A stretch of 64,000 bases of DNA from Rhizobium leguminosarum bv. trifolii WSM2297 (GCF_000271845.1 NZ_JH719395.1:819180-883179); one strand, 5' to 3'. Shown: positions 35,580 through 44,687, counted from the first letter of the stretch. Numbers and translations are program-made. The notes: generated by a model from the letters alone, not told the origin.

Positions 35580-38500
35580 TCCCTGGTTTTGATGCGAAGA
35601 AGCTTGCGGACATTGCCGAGCCGCTGACGATCGGCAATGTGCCTGCCGGCCTCGAAACGCTGCTGCTCGCCGAGCTCGCCCGAACGGGAGAGCCGGTCGC
35701 CTATGTCATGTCGGACGGCCATCGCATGGCCGATCTCGAGCAGATGCTGAGCTTTGTCGCCCCCGACATTCCGGTTCTCAGCCTGCCGGCCTGGGACTGT
35801 CTGCCCTATGACCGCGTCTCGCCGAGCGCCGACACCTCGGCCCGCCGCCTTGCTGCACTCGGCGGCCTGATTGCCCACCGGAAGAAGCCGCATGCCGCAA
35901 TCGTGCTCGTCACCGCCAATGCCATGCTGCAGAAGGTGGCGCCGCAGGATGTGATCGAAAGCCTGAGTTTTTCGGCTCGTCCCGGCAACCAGCTGCGCAT
36001 GGACGATCTCGCCGGGCGCCTGGAGCGCAACGGCTTCGATCGCGTTGCAACAGTGCGCGAGGTCGGCGAATATGCCGTGCGCGGCGGCATTCTCGATGTC
36101 TTCGTGCCGGGTTCGGAAGAGCCGGTCCGCCTCGATTTCTTCGGCGATACGCTGGAATCGATCCGCAGCTTCGATCCGGCCAGCCAGCGCACGACCGGGC
36201 AGGTGCGTTCTCTCGATCTCAACCCGATGAGCGAGGTGACGCTGACACCGGATACGATCAGCCGCTTCCGCAAGAATTACCTCTCGGCTTTCGGCGCGAC
36301 GACACGTGACGACGCGCTCTATCTCGCCGTCTCCGAAGGCCGCCGTTACCCCGGCATGGAGCATTGGCTGCCGCTCTTCTACGAGAAACTCGATACCGTC
36401 TTCGATTATCTCAGCGGCTTCCGTCTTGTCACCGATCATACGGTGCGTGAAGCAGCCGAGGAGCGCTCCAAGCTCGTCTTCGACTATTACGACGCCCGCC
36501 TGAATTCCGGTCAGCCGGCCAAGAGCCAGATGTCGCAGGGCACGCCCTATAAGCCGGTGACGCCGGGCCAGCTCTATCTCGACAGCAAGCTGTTCGCCAA
36601 AACCCTCGACGCGCTCAGCGCGATCCGCATCAGCCCCTTCAATGAACATGAGGGCGAGGCGAGGCGGGTCGTCAATATCGACGCCCGTCAGGGCCAGCGC
36701 TGGGCCCGCTCGAATGCCGAAGGCGGCGGTGACGCCGAACGCATCAATATCTTCGACGTCGTCGTCAAGCATATCGCCGACCGCCGAGCGGCCGGCGCGA
36801 AAGTGCTCGTCACCGCCTGGACCGAAGGCTCGCTGGAACGCCTGCTGCAGGTGCTGAACGAGCATGGCCTGGAAAAGGTCAAGCCGATCGAGGCGCTGAA
36901 GGATGTCGGCTCGTTGGCGCGGGGCGAAGCCGCCGCTGCCGTGCTCAGTCTCGAATCCGGCTTCGAGGCCGGCGACTTCGTCGTCATCGGCGAGCAGGAT
37001 ATTCTCGGCGACCGCATGGTGCGCCGCTCCAAGCGCCGCAAGCGTGCGGCCGATTTCATCGCCGAGGTCGCCGGCCTCGACGAAGGCTCGATCGTCGTCC
37101 ACGCCGAACACGGCATCGGCCGTTTCATTGGCCTCCGGACCATCGAGGCGGCAGGCGCGCCGCATGCCTGTCTCGAGCTGCAATATGCCGACGAGGCCAA
37201 GCTTTTCCTGCCGGTCGAAAACATCGACCTGCTCTCGCGTTACGGCGGCGAAGGCACCGACGCCCAGCTCGACAAGCTCGGCGGCGGCGCCTGGCAGATG
37301 CGCAAGGCCAAGCTCAAGAAGCGGCTGCTCGACATGGCCGATGCGCTGATCCGCATCGCCGCCGAGCGCCTGACGCGTCACGCGCCGATGCTGACGACGC
37401 CGGAAGGCCTTTACGACGAATTCGCCGCCCGCTTCCCCTATGACGAGACCGAGGACCAGGACAATGCGATCGAGGCGGTCCGCTCCGATCTCGGCGCCGG
37501 CCGGCCGATGGACCGTCTGGTCTGCGGCGACGTCGGCTTCGGCAAGACCGAGGTGGCGCTGCGTGCCGCTTTCGTCGCGGCGATGAACGGCGCCCAGGTG
37601 GCCGTCGTCGTGCCGACGACGCTGCTCGCCCGCCAGCATTTCAAGACCTTTTCCGAACGTTTCCGCGGCCTGCCGGTGCGCATCCAGCAGGCATCGCGCC
37701 TTGTCGGCGCCAAGGAATTGGCGCTGACCAAGAAGGAAGTGGCTGAGGGAAAGACCGATATCGTCGTCGGTACCCATGCGCTGCTCGGCGCCGGCATCAA
37801 ATTCGCCAATCTCGGCCTGCTCGTCATCGACGAGGAGCAGCATTTCGGTGTCAAGCACAAGGAACGGCTGAAGGAGCTGAAGAGCGACGTACACGTGCTG
37901 ACGCTGTCGGCAACGCCGATCCCGCGTACGCTGCAGCTCGCCATGACCGGCGTGCGTGAACTGTCGCTGATCACCACGCCGCCGGTCGACCGCATGGCGG
38001 TGCGCACCTTCATCTCGCCCTTCGACAGCCTGGTCATCCGCGAAACGCTGATGCGCGAGCACTATCGCGGCGGCCAGAGCTTCTATGTTTGCCCGCGGCT
38101 TGCCGATCTCGCCGATGTGCACGCCTTCCTGCAGTCTGATGTGCCGGAGCTGAAGGTCGCCGTCGCCCATGGCCAGATGCCGGCCGGCGAACTCGAAGAC
38201 ATCATGAACGCCTTTTATGAAGGCCGCTACGACGTGCTGCTGTCGACCACCATCGTCGAATCCGGCCTCGATGTGCCGACTGCCAACACGCTGATCGTCC
38301 ACCGCGCCGATATGTTCGGCCTGGCCCAGCTTTATCAGCTGCGCGGCCGTGTCGGCCGCTCGAAGGTGCGGGCTTTCGCGCTCTTCACCCTGCCTGTGAA
38401 CAAGGTGCTGACGGCCACGGCCGAACGCCGGTTGAAGGTGCTGCAGTCGCTGGATACGCTCGGCGCCGGATTCCAGCTGGCAAGCCACGACCTCGATATC

Positions 38501-39079
38501 CGCGGCGCCGGCAACCTGCTCGGCGAAGAGCAGTCCGGCCACATCAAGGAGGTCGGCTTCGAACTCTATCAGCAGATGCTGGAAGAGGCGGTCGCCGAGG
38601 TCAAGGGCGTCGACGAGATCCACGATACCGGCTGGTCGCCGCAAATCTCCGTCGGCACCACGGTGATGATCCCGGATGGCTATGTGCCCGACCTGCATCT
38701 GCGCATGGCGCTTTACCGCCGCCTCGGCGAAATCACCGAACTCAAGGAGATCGACGGCTTCGGCGCCGAGATGATCGACCGTTTCGGGCCGATGCCGATC
38801 GAAGTCCAGCATCTCCTGAAGATCGTCTACATCAAATCGCTTTGCCGCACCGCCAATGTCGAAAAGCTCGACGCCGGCCCGAAGGGCGTCGTCGTGCAAT
38901 TCCGCAACAAGGAATTTCCCAACCCGGCAAACCTCGTCGGTTATATCGGCAAACAGGGCGCGATGGCGAAGATCCGCCCCGACCACAGCCTGTTCCTGAC
39001 CCGCGACCTGCCGACTCCGGAAAAACGCCTGCAGGGCGCCGCCGTGATCATGACGCAACTGGCCGAGATGGCGAAATAA
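35576..39079 (+). CDS. mfd: Transcription-repair coupling factor
   Basis: A 1167-residue translocase that removes RNA polymerase stalled at lesions and recruits UvrA. In order: UvrB-like domain 1 (to about 340), the RNA-polymerase interaction domain around HAEHGIGRFIGLRTIEAAG (about 510-570), and the RecG-like motor with GDVGFGKTEVALRAAF, DEEQHFGVKHKERLK, LSATPIPRTLQLAM and QLRGRVGRSK. The C-terminal TRCF domain runs from about 1010. ATG 35576 is preferred over the longer frame from 35486 because it overlaps the sdhE stop exactly. uvrA is elsewhere in the window (49696-52617). Confidence 0.97.
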   Translation: MIPGFDAKKLADIAEPLTIGNVPAGLETLLLAELARTGEPVAYVMSDGHRMADLEQMLSFVAPDIPVLSLPAWDCLPYDRVSPSADTSARRLAALGGLIAHRKKPHAAIVLVTANAMLQKVAPQDVIESLSFSARPGNQLRMDDLAGRLERNGFDRVATVREVGEYAVRGGILDVFVPGSEEPVRLDFFGDTLESIRSFDPASQRTTGQVRSLDLNPMSEVTLTPDTISRFRKNYLSAFGATTRDDALYLAVSEGRRYPGMEHWLPLFYEKLDTVFDYLSGFRLVTDHTVREAAEERSKLVFDYYDARLNSGQPAKSQMSQGTPYKPVTPGQLYLDSKLFAKTLDALSAIRISPFNEHEGEARRVVNIDARQGQRWARSNAEGGGDAERINIFDVVVKHIADRRAAGAKVLVTAWTEGSLERLLQVLNEHGLEKVKPIEALKDVGSLARGEAAAAVLSLESGFEAGDFVVIGEQDILGDRMVRRSKRRKRAADFIAEVAGLDEGSIVVHAEHGIGRFIGLRTIEAAGAPHACLELQYADEAKLFLPVENIDLLSRYGGEGTDAQLDKLGGGAWQMRKAKLKKRLLDMADALIRIAAERLTRHAPMLTTPEGLYDEFAARFPYDETEDQDNAIEAVRSDLGAGRPMDRLVCGDVGFGKTEVALRAAFVAAMNGAQVAVVVPTTLLARQHFKTFSERFRGLPVRIQQASRLVGAKELALTKKEVAEGKTDIVVGTHALLGAGIKFANLGLLVIDEEQHFGVKHKERLKELKSDVHVLTLSATPIPRTLQLAMTGVRELSLITTPPVDRMAVRTFISPFDSLVIRETLMREHYRGGQSFYVCPRLADLADVHAFLQSDVPELKVAVAHGQMPAGELEDIMNAFYEGRYDVLLSTTIVESGLDVPTANTLIVHRADMFGLAQLYQLRGRVGRSKVRAFALFTLPVNKVLTATAERRLKVLQSLDTLGAGFQLASHDLDIRGAGNLLGEEQSGHIKEVGFELYQQMLEEAVAEVKGVDEIHDTGWSPQISVGTTVMIPDGYVPDLHLRMALYRRLGEITELKEIDGFGAEMIDRFGPMPIEVQHLLKIVYIKSLCRTANVEKLDAGPKGVVVQFRNKEFPNPANLVGYIGKQGAMAKIRPDHSLFLTRDLPTPEKRLQGAAVIMTQLAEMAK

Positions 39080-39095
39080 ATAGAGGGAGACGGAG

Positions 39096-39563
39096 ATGGC
39101 GACATACGGCACAACGATCGCCTGGCAGCGAGACGGCGAGACTTTCACCGACAACCGCTACAGCCGCGCCCACCGCTGGACATTCGACGGCGGTATCGAG
39201 GTGAGGGCGTCCTCTTCCGCTCATGTCGTGCCGCTGCCCTATTCCGCGGAGGACGCCGTCGATCCGGAAGAGGCCTTCGTCGCCTCGCTCTCCAGCTGCC
39301 ACATGCTCTGGTTCCTGTCGCTCGCCGCCAAACAGCGCTTCTGCGTCGACAGCTACACCGATGCCGCCGAGGGCGTGATGGAGAAGAATGCCGAAGGCCG
39401 CCTTGCGATGACCGTGGTCACGCTCCACCCGCATGTCGTCTTCAGCGGTGAAAAGCAGCCTTCACTCAGCGAACTCGAAGCCCTGCATCATCGCGCCCAC
39501 GACGAATGCTTCATCGCCAATTCAGTGAAGACCGAAGTGCGTTGTATTCCGGTTTTGGGCTGA
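39096..39563 (+). CDS. OsmC-family peroxiredoxin-like protein
   Basis: A 155-residue OsmC/Ohr-fold protein expected to reduce organic hydroperoxides with two cysteines. These are present in SLSSCHMLWFL (about residue 68) and HDECFIANSVK (about residue 140). It starts 16 bases after the mfd stop with GGAG upstream and is probably transcribed with sdhE-mfd, so an oxidative-damage role would fit the repair context. It lacks the full Ohr signature, so subfamily assignment is open. Confidence 0.9.
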   Translation: MATYGTTIAWQRDGETFTDNRYSRAHRWTFDGGIEVRASSSAHVVPLPYSAEDAVDPEEAFVASLSSCHMLWFLSLAAKQRFCVDSYTDAAEGVMEKNAEGRLAMTVVTLHPHVVFSGEKQPSLSELEALHHRAHDECFIANSVKTEVRCIPVLG

Positions 39564-39642
39564 AGCTGGTCGTTACCAAGCCGGACCCACTGAAGCTTTG
39601 CTCTACACCGAAGTTCGAATGCGGCCATCGAAACGTCCCTTA

Positions 39643-40272
39643 CTATTTCAGCAGGAGACCTACCTGTCGGAAAGAAATGCCTTTGATATCTTGGATTTTG
39701 CAAATGTCCTTAAATGCCTGATCACAAAAGGTTAAGTTTGCACACTCGACCAAACGGAATAAGTGCTCACCATCGAGGACAGCAGGCAAAAATTGCCAAT
39801 TGGATTCACCGGAGATCAAATACGTGCCCCATTTGCTGACGCGAATTTCAGATTTCTCTAAGTCCACCGCGTTCCGATATGAATCAACAACGCTGCATAG
39901 CCAGATTGCCGGGCCAGTTTCTCCGTCAGCAAATTTGGTATCGCACAACATATATTCGCAGGACTTTGGAGCGAATTGGTCGAGCAGCCCCTTCATTTTG
40001 TCGGAGATGAAAAGAAAATACTCGACCGAATAGAGATCTTTCATCTTTCGCTTTTGATCAACGATCAGTTTCGGTGTTTCGATGTAATCAGGTATTCGCC
40101 ACGGGCCGCGCGGCAAATCAAGCATACTATCCGGCCATGAGGCTTCCCCATAATTGAGGCCGAGCCCACGTCCATTTAATTGCAGCCTGTCCCAGTTTGA
40201 GAACTCCCAGTTGTAATCCCCGCTGGAGCCAACTATGTAAATCCCTTGAGGCTTCGCTCTGGCGCCACTCAT
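39643..40272 (-). CDS. Orphan Imm11 (DUF1629)-like immunity protein
   Basis: A 209-residue protein. The C-terminal block GEHLFRLVECANLTFCDQAFKDICKIQDIKGISFRQVG resembles the Imm11/DUF1629 domain of polymorphic-toxin immunity proteins; this is a recognition from pattern, not a search. ATG 40272 is preferred over 40293 because GGAACG precedes it. Base composition is lower than its neighbours (27 G/C of 60 at 39841-39900), which suggests transfer. No toxin, Rhs, VgrG or secretion gene adjoins it. The flanking genes are ordinary (OsmC-like and FrnE-like). It could be a stand-alone immunity gene protecting against neighbours' toxins. Confidence 0.65.
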   Translation of the reverse strand: MSGARAKPQGIYIVGSSGDYNWEFSNWDRLQLNGRGLGLNYGEASWPDSMLDLPRGPWRIPDYIETPKLIVDQKRKMKDLYSVEYFLFISDKMKGLLDQFAPKSCEYMLCDTKFADGETGPAIWLCSVVDSYRNAVDLEKSEIRVSKWGTYLISGESNWQFLPAVLDGEHLFRLVECANLTFCDQAFKDICKIQDIKGISFRQVGLLLK

Positions 40273-40372
40273 GCTTCGTTCCAAGTTCTGCATGAAAATA
40301 AAAACGGTATAGCCGGTTCTCGCGGATAGCTTTGTCGCGGCAGTTCAATCTCGATCTGCATGGCCGGCAGCG

Positions 40373-41044
40373 TTAGTTGAGCCCCGATCGTGCTTCGGCC
40401 TTCGCCTTGGCGATATCTCGCAACGCATTCGCCAGTACGTCAGGCGTCTGAGCACCGCTAACCGCATACTGCTGATCGAAGATGAAGAAAGGCACACCAT
40501 TGACGCCCATCTCCTGCGCCGCCTTGATCTCGGCGACGATCAGGTCGCGATCGGCATCGGAGGCGAGCAGCGAGGCGATGACCGAGCGGTCGAGGCCTGA
40601 TTTTTCGGCGATATCGAGCAGCACCGCATGGTCGCCGACATTGCGGCCTTCCTCGAAATTCGCCTTGAACAAACCCGCGACGACTGCGTCCTGCTTCTCG
40701 CGGCCTTCGATCACCGCCCAGTGAATCAGCCGATGGGCGTCGAGCGTGTTCGGGCCGATCTTGATCGCCTCGAAATCGAAGCCGATGCCGACCTCGCGGC
40801 CCAAATCGGTGAGCATCTTGTGCGCCTGCGCCACACGCTCCTCGCCGCCGAGTTTCTCAGCCAGCGCCTTCTTCTGGTCGACGCCCTCCTTGGGATAGTC
40901 GGGATTGAGCCGATAGGGCCGCCAGTTGATGTCGACGCCGATTTCGTCCTGCACCTCGGCAATGGCGAGATCCAGCCGCGCCTTGCCGAGATAGCACCAG
41001 GGGCAGACGACATCCGAGACAACGTCAATGGTGATACGCTCCAT
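40373..41044 (-). CDS. DsbA-family oxidoreductase, FrnE-like
   Basis: A 223-residue thioredoxin-fold protein without signal peptide, so cytoplasmic. The active-site CPWC is at residues 14-17 (SDVVCPWCYLGKARL). The helical insert carries NTLDAHRLIHWA, and the late cis-proline loop is GVPFFIFDQQYAVSGAQ. This pattern is that of FrnE and related DsbA-like proteins, linked to oxidative stress in Deinococcus; relatives are often labelled polyketide-synthesis oxidoreductases. It follows the peptide-binding protein gene by 43 bases on the same strand. Confidence 0.9.
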   Translation of the reverse strand: MERITIDVVSDVVCPWCYLGKARLDLAIAEVQDEIGVDINWRPYRLNPDYPKEGVDQKKALAEKLGGEERVAQAHKMLTDLGREVGIGFDFEAIKIGPNTLDAHRLIHWAVIEGREKQDAVVAGLFKANFEEGRNVGDHAVLLDIAEKSGLDRSVIASLLASDADRDLIVAEIKAAQEMGVNGVPFFIFDQQYAVSGAQTPDVLANALRDIAKAKAEARSGLN

Positions 41045-41087
41045 GATGAATCTTCCTTATCTCAATGCGTTCGGCGTTTGGCCGTTG

Positions 41088-42890
41088 TTATTGCGCGCTT
41101 GTATCCCACCAGACCGGCAGCTGATAGCCATTGAGCGGCACGCTGTCGGGATGGCCGATGCGCTTGCTGCGCGCCACCCATTGCTGGTCGACGTGATAGA
41201 GCGGCAGCACGTAGTGGCCGGAAAGCAGCAACCGGTCGTAGGAGCGCACCGCCGCGGTGAAATCCTCGGCCGAGCGCGCCCTGAGCAGATGGTCGATCAG
41301 CGTGTCGATATCGGGGTCGTTGGCGCCGGCAAAGCTGTCCGTACCCTCGCGCGTGCGCGCCGCCGAAGACCAGCGGCCGAGCTGCTCGTTTCCGGGTGAC
41401 AGCGATGATGTATAGGATTTGAGGATCATATCGTAATCGAAACTGTTCGTTCGGCTCTGATATTGCGAATCGTCGACGGTGCGAATCGACGCGCCGATGC
41501 CGATCGTCTGCAGCGACCGCTGATAGGCGACGGCGAGCTTCTCCTGGTCGGCATTCTGCGTCATGATCTCGAAGGCGAGCTGGCGGCCGGAGGCATCCAG
41601 CATCTTGCCGCTCTGGATCGTAAAGCCGCCCTGTTTCAACAGCTCGACCGCCTGCTTCAGCACATTGCGGTCACGGCCGGAGCCGTCGGTGACCGGCAGC
41701 TTGTAGGTCCCGTCGAGAATTGCTGGAGCGATTTTGTCCTTGATCGGCCCGAGCAGTGCAACTTCCCGGGCATCGGCGGGGACGCCGAAGCTCGAAAGCT
41801 CGGAATTCTGCCAGAAGCTCTGAGTGCGCTTGTAAGCGCCGGAATAGAGGTTCTTGTTCGCCCATTCGAAATCGAACACCAGCGACAGGCCTTCGCGCAC
41901 CTTTATGTCTGCAAAGATCGGCCGGCGGGTATTGAACACGAAGCCGAGCATGCCGCTTGGCAGCTTCGGCGTGTAGACGTCCTTGACCACGGCCCCCGAA
42001 GTGACGGCGGGGAAATTATACGCGTTGGCCCAGTGGCCAGGATTGCCGTCGGCATAGATGTCGATATCGCCCTTTTTGAAGGCCTCGAACAGGGTCGTAT
42101 CCTGCAGGAAATACTGGACGGTGATCTGGTCGTAATTGTCGGTGCCGACTTTGGAGGGAATGTCCTTGCCCCAGTAATTGGGGTCGCGCTCATAGGTGAT
42201 GCTCTCGCCGGGCTTCACCGTCTTCACCTTGTAGGGACCGGAGCCGACCGGCGGCGTCAGCGACGAACGGTCGAAGGTTTCCGGATCGATCGCATGTTTC
42301 GGCAGCACGGGGAAAAGACCGAAAATCAAAGGCGTCTCGCGGTCGGCCTTGTCATTGAAGGTGAAACGCACGCTGTGTTCGCCGACCTTTTCCATCTTGG
42401 CGACGACGTTGAGGCGGTTGGCGAAGGGCACACGGCCCTTGTCGCGCATCAGCTCGAAAGTGAACATCACATCCTCAGGCGTCACCGGCTGGCCATCGGC
42501 CCATTTCGCCTTCGGATTGAGGTTGAACTGGATGAAGCTTCTGTTGTCATCCCATTCCACCGTCTCGGCCAACAGGCCGTAGAGTGTGAAGGGCTCGTCG
42601 CGAGAGCGCTGCATCAGCGATTCGTAGACGAGATTGCCATATTCCGGATCCCACATTCCGCGCGCCGTCGTGCGCATGCTCTTCAGGATGAAGGGATTGA
42701 GGCTGTCGAAGGTGCCCACGACACCATAGGTGATCTTGCCGCCCTTCTTGACGTCGGGATTGACGTAAGGGAAGTGCTTGTAATCTGCCGGCAAGGCCGG
42801 CTCGCCATGCATCGCGATGCCGTGCAGCGGCTCGGCGGCAACAGCGCCGCACAGCAGCGACAGGACGAGGGGGACGACGATCCGGAGCAT
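41088..42890 (-). CDS. Peptide/nickel-type ABC binding protein, solitary
   Basis: A 600-residue family-5 extracytoplasmic binding protein. The signal peptide covers residues 1-18 (LVLSLLCGAVAAEP). Family motifs are GGKITYGVVGTFDSLNPF, WDDNRSFIQFNLNPKAKWADGQPVTPEDVMFTFELMRD and VGSGPYKVKTVKPGESITYERDPNYWG. Mid-domain FNTRRPIFADIKVREGLSL is typical of the YejA-like group. ATG 42890 is used rather than 42920, as the signal peptide starts there. No permease or ATPase gene is nearby, so it must work with transporter subunits encoded elsewhere. Divergent from the IalB-family gene. Confidence 0.9.
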   Translation of the reverse strand: MLRIVVPLVLSLLCGAVAAEPLHGIAMHGEPALPADYKHFPYVNPDVKKGGKITYGVVGTFDSLNPFILKSMRTTARGMWDPEYGNLVYESLMQRSRDEPFTLYGLLAETVEWDDNRSFIQFNLNPKAKWADGQPVTPEDVMFTFELMRDKGRVPFANRLNVVAKMEKVGEHSVRFTFNDKADRETPLIFGLFPVLPKHAIDPETFDRSSLTPPVGSGPYKVKTVKPGESITYERDPNYWGKDIPSKVGTDNYDQITVQYFLQDTTLFEAFKKGDIDIYADGNPGHWANAYNFPAVTSGAVVKDVYTPKLPSGMLGFVFNTRRPIFADIKVREGLSLVFDFEWANKNLYSGAYKRTQSFWQNSELSSFGVPADAREVALLGPIKDKIAPAILDGTYKLPVTDGSGRDRNVLKQAVELLKQGGFTIQSGKMLDASGRQLAFEIMTQNADQEKLAVAYQRSLQTIGIGASIRTVDDSQYQSRTNSFDYDMILKSYTSSLSPGNEQLGRWSSAARTREGTDSFAGANDPDIDTLIDHLLRARSAEDFTAAVRSYDRLLLSGHYVLPLYHVDQQWVARSKRIGHPDSVPLNGYQLPVWWDTSAQ

Positions 42891-42973
42891 TCGGCAATCC
42901 TTGCGACCAAAAAAGGGCATGATTCACGGCGGAGATTATCATGGGGTCGAACGATTCCAACACGAAGCGGCGA

Positions 42974-43018
42974 TTTCTTTGGCATCGCGACGAAATGCGC
43001 CTCAAATTGCCAAAGAAA
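42974..43018. promoter_or_regulatory. Spaced 11-bp inverted repeat in a divergent promoter region
   Basis: TTTCTTTGGCA (42974-42984) and its exact complement (43008-43018) stand 34 bp centre to centre, about three helical turns, between two divergent genes. A second small dyad CCCGAA-GT-TTCGGG sits at 43056-43069. Either could be an operator for the periplasmic binding protein or the IalB-family gene. Confidence 0.45.
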
Positions 43019-43172
43019 AGCTGGATATCTTGAACGCTGCGATGTAACAGGTGAACCCGAAGTTTCGGGGTCATGCATTTGCCTTATTTTTTTAAGAGGT
43101 GGGTGCCGAACGACCCGATGGTTGGGGCGGCAAGTCGCTGCCCCGAACGGATATCAGGAGACGGAATTCGTT

Positions 43173-43838
43173 ATGATGTTCAAGTCTGAAAAGAAAATGC
43201 GGGCAGCGCTGTCCGTTCTGGCAGTGATGTTCGGCGCCGCTTCGGCTCCGGTCTCCTCCTTCGCACAGGATGCGGCGGCACAGGCTCCGGCCGATGCTCC
43301 GGCACAGGCCGCCGGCGCGCCGAAGCTCGGCTGGTACAAGACCTGCAGCAAGCAGGAAGACAACGACATCTGTGTTGTCCAGAACCTGATTCTCGCCAAT
43401 GGCGGCCAGCTTGTCACGGCCGTCGGCCTGATCTCGGTTACCGGCAAGATCAACCGCAAGCTCCTGCAGGTGTCGGTTCCCACCGCACGCCTGATCCCCC
43501 CGGGCATCATCATGCAGATCGACGGCGGCAAGGGCCAGAAGCTCGACTACGCCGTCTGCCTGCCTGATAAGTGCACGGCTGAAATTCCGCTGACCGACGC
43601 GATGATCGCCAGCCTCAAGAAGGGCAGCGACGTGATCTTCACCTCGATCAACTTCCGCCGCGCGCCGAACCCGATCAAGATTTCGCTCGAAGGCTTCACC
43701 GGCGCTTATGACGGCGAACCGGTTTCCGAATCCAAGCTCGCTGAAAGCCAGCGCAGCCTGCAGGACAGCATGCAGAAGAAGGCCGAGGAAGCCCGCAAGA
43801 AGCTGGAAGACGCCCAGAAGGCAGCCAAGGCGCAGTAA
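43173..43838 (+). CDS. Invasion-associated locus B (IalB) family protein
   Basis: A 221-residue periplasmic protein. A signal peptide of about 31 residues ends SSFAQDAA, followed by an Ala/Pro/Gln linker. The IalB domain includes LGWYKTCSKQEDNDICVVQN, IDGGKGQKLDYAVCLPDKCTAEI and four cysteines likely forming two disulfides. The C-terminus is a charged helical tail (KKAEEARKKLEDAQ). Named after Bartonella IalB; rhizobial members are widespread and their function is not settled. ATG 43173 is 12 bases after AGGAG, a long spacing; ATG 43176 is equally possible. A much longer frame from 41463 is an antisense artefact. Confidence 0.88.
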   Translation: MMFKSEKKMRAALSVLAVMFGAASAPVSSFAQDAAAQAPADAPAQAAGAPKLGWYKTCSKQEDNDICVVQNLILANGGQLVTAVGLISVTGKINRKLLQVSVPTARLIPPGIIMQIDGGKGQKLDYAVCLPDKCTAEIPLTDAMIASLKKGSDVIFTSINFRRAPNPIKISLEGFTGAYDGEPVSESKLAESQRSLQDSMQKKAEEARKKLEDAQKAAKAQ

Positions 43839-43861
43839 TCCTGCCCTCATATTGAACAAGG

Positions 43862-43886
43862 AACCCGGCTTAGTGCCGGGTTTTTT
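43862..43886 (+). terminator. Rho-independent terminator of the IalB-family gene
   Basis: AACCCGGC (43862-43869) and GCCGGGTT (43875-43882) pair around TTAGT, followed by four more T residues. Confidence 0.9.
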
Positions 43887-43951
43887 GTTGATAAATTGCT
43901 GTCTCTGCTGTGCGCCACGGCTGTCCGGTTCGCGTCGATGGGCTGCCCCTC

Positions 43952-44127
43952 ACCCTAACCCTCTCCCCGTTTTGACGGGGAGAGGGGACGTGCCATGCGA
44001 GGGGTGCGTGGGAACGGAGGGGTCGCGGCAATCCTCCTTCGCCCCGTTTACGGGGGTCCGAAGGACGGGGCGAGACCCGTGGCTCGACGCCGGTCGGTGC
44101 CGGCAGGCGGATGAGGGCATCCCGCCG
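43952..44127. repeat. Dispersed intergenic palindromic element (REP-like)
   Basis: The element opens with CCCCTCACCCTAACCCTCTC, continues with the hairpin CTCTCCCCGT-TTTG-ACGGGGAGAG and a CGCCCCGT...ACGGGGCG pair, and closes with GGCAGGCGGATGAGGG. These words recur between genes of many rhizobia and other proteobacteria. Region 43887-44187 contains no gene; this repeat fills most of it. Confidence 0.65.
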
Positions 44128-44187
44128 AAGGCAAAGGGAATTACAGGCATTGTCATCAGCTTAACCGGATAAGCTGCGCCAAAGGAA

Positions 44188-44215
44188 AAGGCCTCGCTGG
44201 GAGAGGCGAGGCCTT
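44188..44215 (-). terminator. Terminator of hspQ
   Basis: AAGGCCTCGC (44188-44197) pairs perfectly with 44206-44215 around an 8-base loop. A T-rich stretch (TTCCTTT) follows on the minus strand. Confidence 0.75.
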
Positions 44216-44240
44216 GTTTCACTTACCGGGCAAGCCGATC

Positions 44241-44570
44241 TTAATGGGCGAAGCTCATCTTGGGTTTGAACTGCCCTGACGGGGCCTGATCGAAAATCTG
44301 GTAGATCTGCGGGTTGCGAAGCGGCGTGCCGCTTTCGTCGTTCGTCAGGTTCTGCTCGGAGACATAAGCGACATATTCGCTTTCGTCATTTTCGGCGAGC
44401 AGGTGATAGAAGGGCTGGTCCCTGCTTGGGCGCACTTCGGCTGGAATGGAATTCCACCATTCCTCCGTATTCGCGAACTCCGGATCAACGTCAAAGATGA
44501 CGCCGCGAAACGGAAAAACCTTGTGCCGAACCACTTCGCCGATACTGAACTTTGCTATTTTTTCTTTCAT
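44241..44570 (-). CDS. hspQ: Heat-shock protein HspQ
   Basis: A 109-residue HspQ/YccV-family protein. The core VVRHKVFPFRGVIFDVDPEFANTEEWW and the PFYHLLAENDESEYVAYVSEQNL block match the family. In enterobacteria HspQ modulates Lon proteolysis and DnaA turnover. ATG 44570 is preferred over 44594 because AAGGAAG lies eight bases upstream. It is a single-gene unit with its own terminator, lying downstream of glnA on the same strand but separated by the glnA terminator. Confidence 0.93.
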   Translation of the reverse strand: MKEKIAKFSIGEVVRHKVFPFRGVIFDVDPEFANTEEWWNSIPAEVRPSRDQPFYHLLAENDESEYVAYVSEQNLTNDESGTPLRNPQIYQIFDQAPSGQFKPKMSFAH

Positions 44571-44687
44571 GGTACGACTTCCTTTCATCACCAAATTTGG
44601 TGATTGGTGCCGCGCAAATCAAGATTTTTGCGCAAGCTCGTCACATGAACGTCATATCCTCCTGCTGGCGTCCATGACCCTGGGAGG

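Noticed and set aside
35537..39154. A 1205-codon minus-strand open frame
   Set aside because: It lies wholly antisense to mfd, whose motifs are intact; the translation is His/Asp/Arg-rich shadow sequence.
41463..43838. A 791-codon plus-strand open frame ending in the IalB-family protein
   Set aside because: Its first 550 codons are antisense to the binding-protein gene, whose signal peptide and family motifs are clear. Only the last 221 codons, with their own signal peptide, are a gene.
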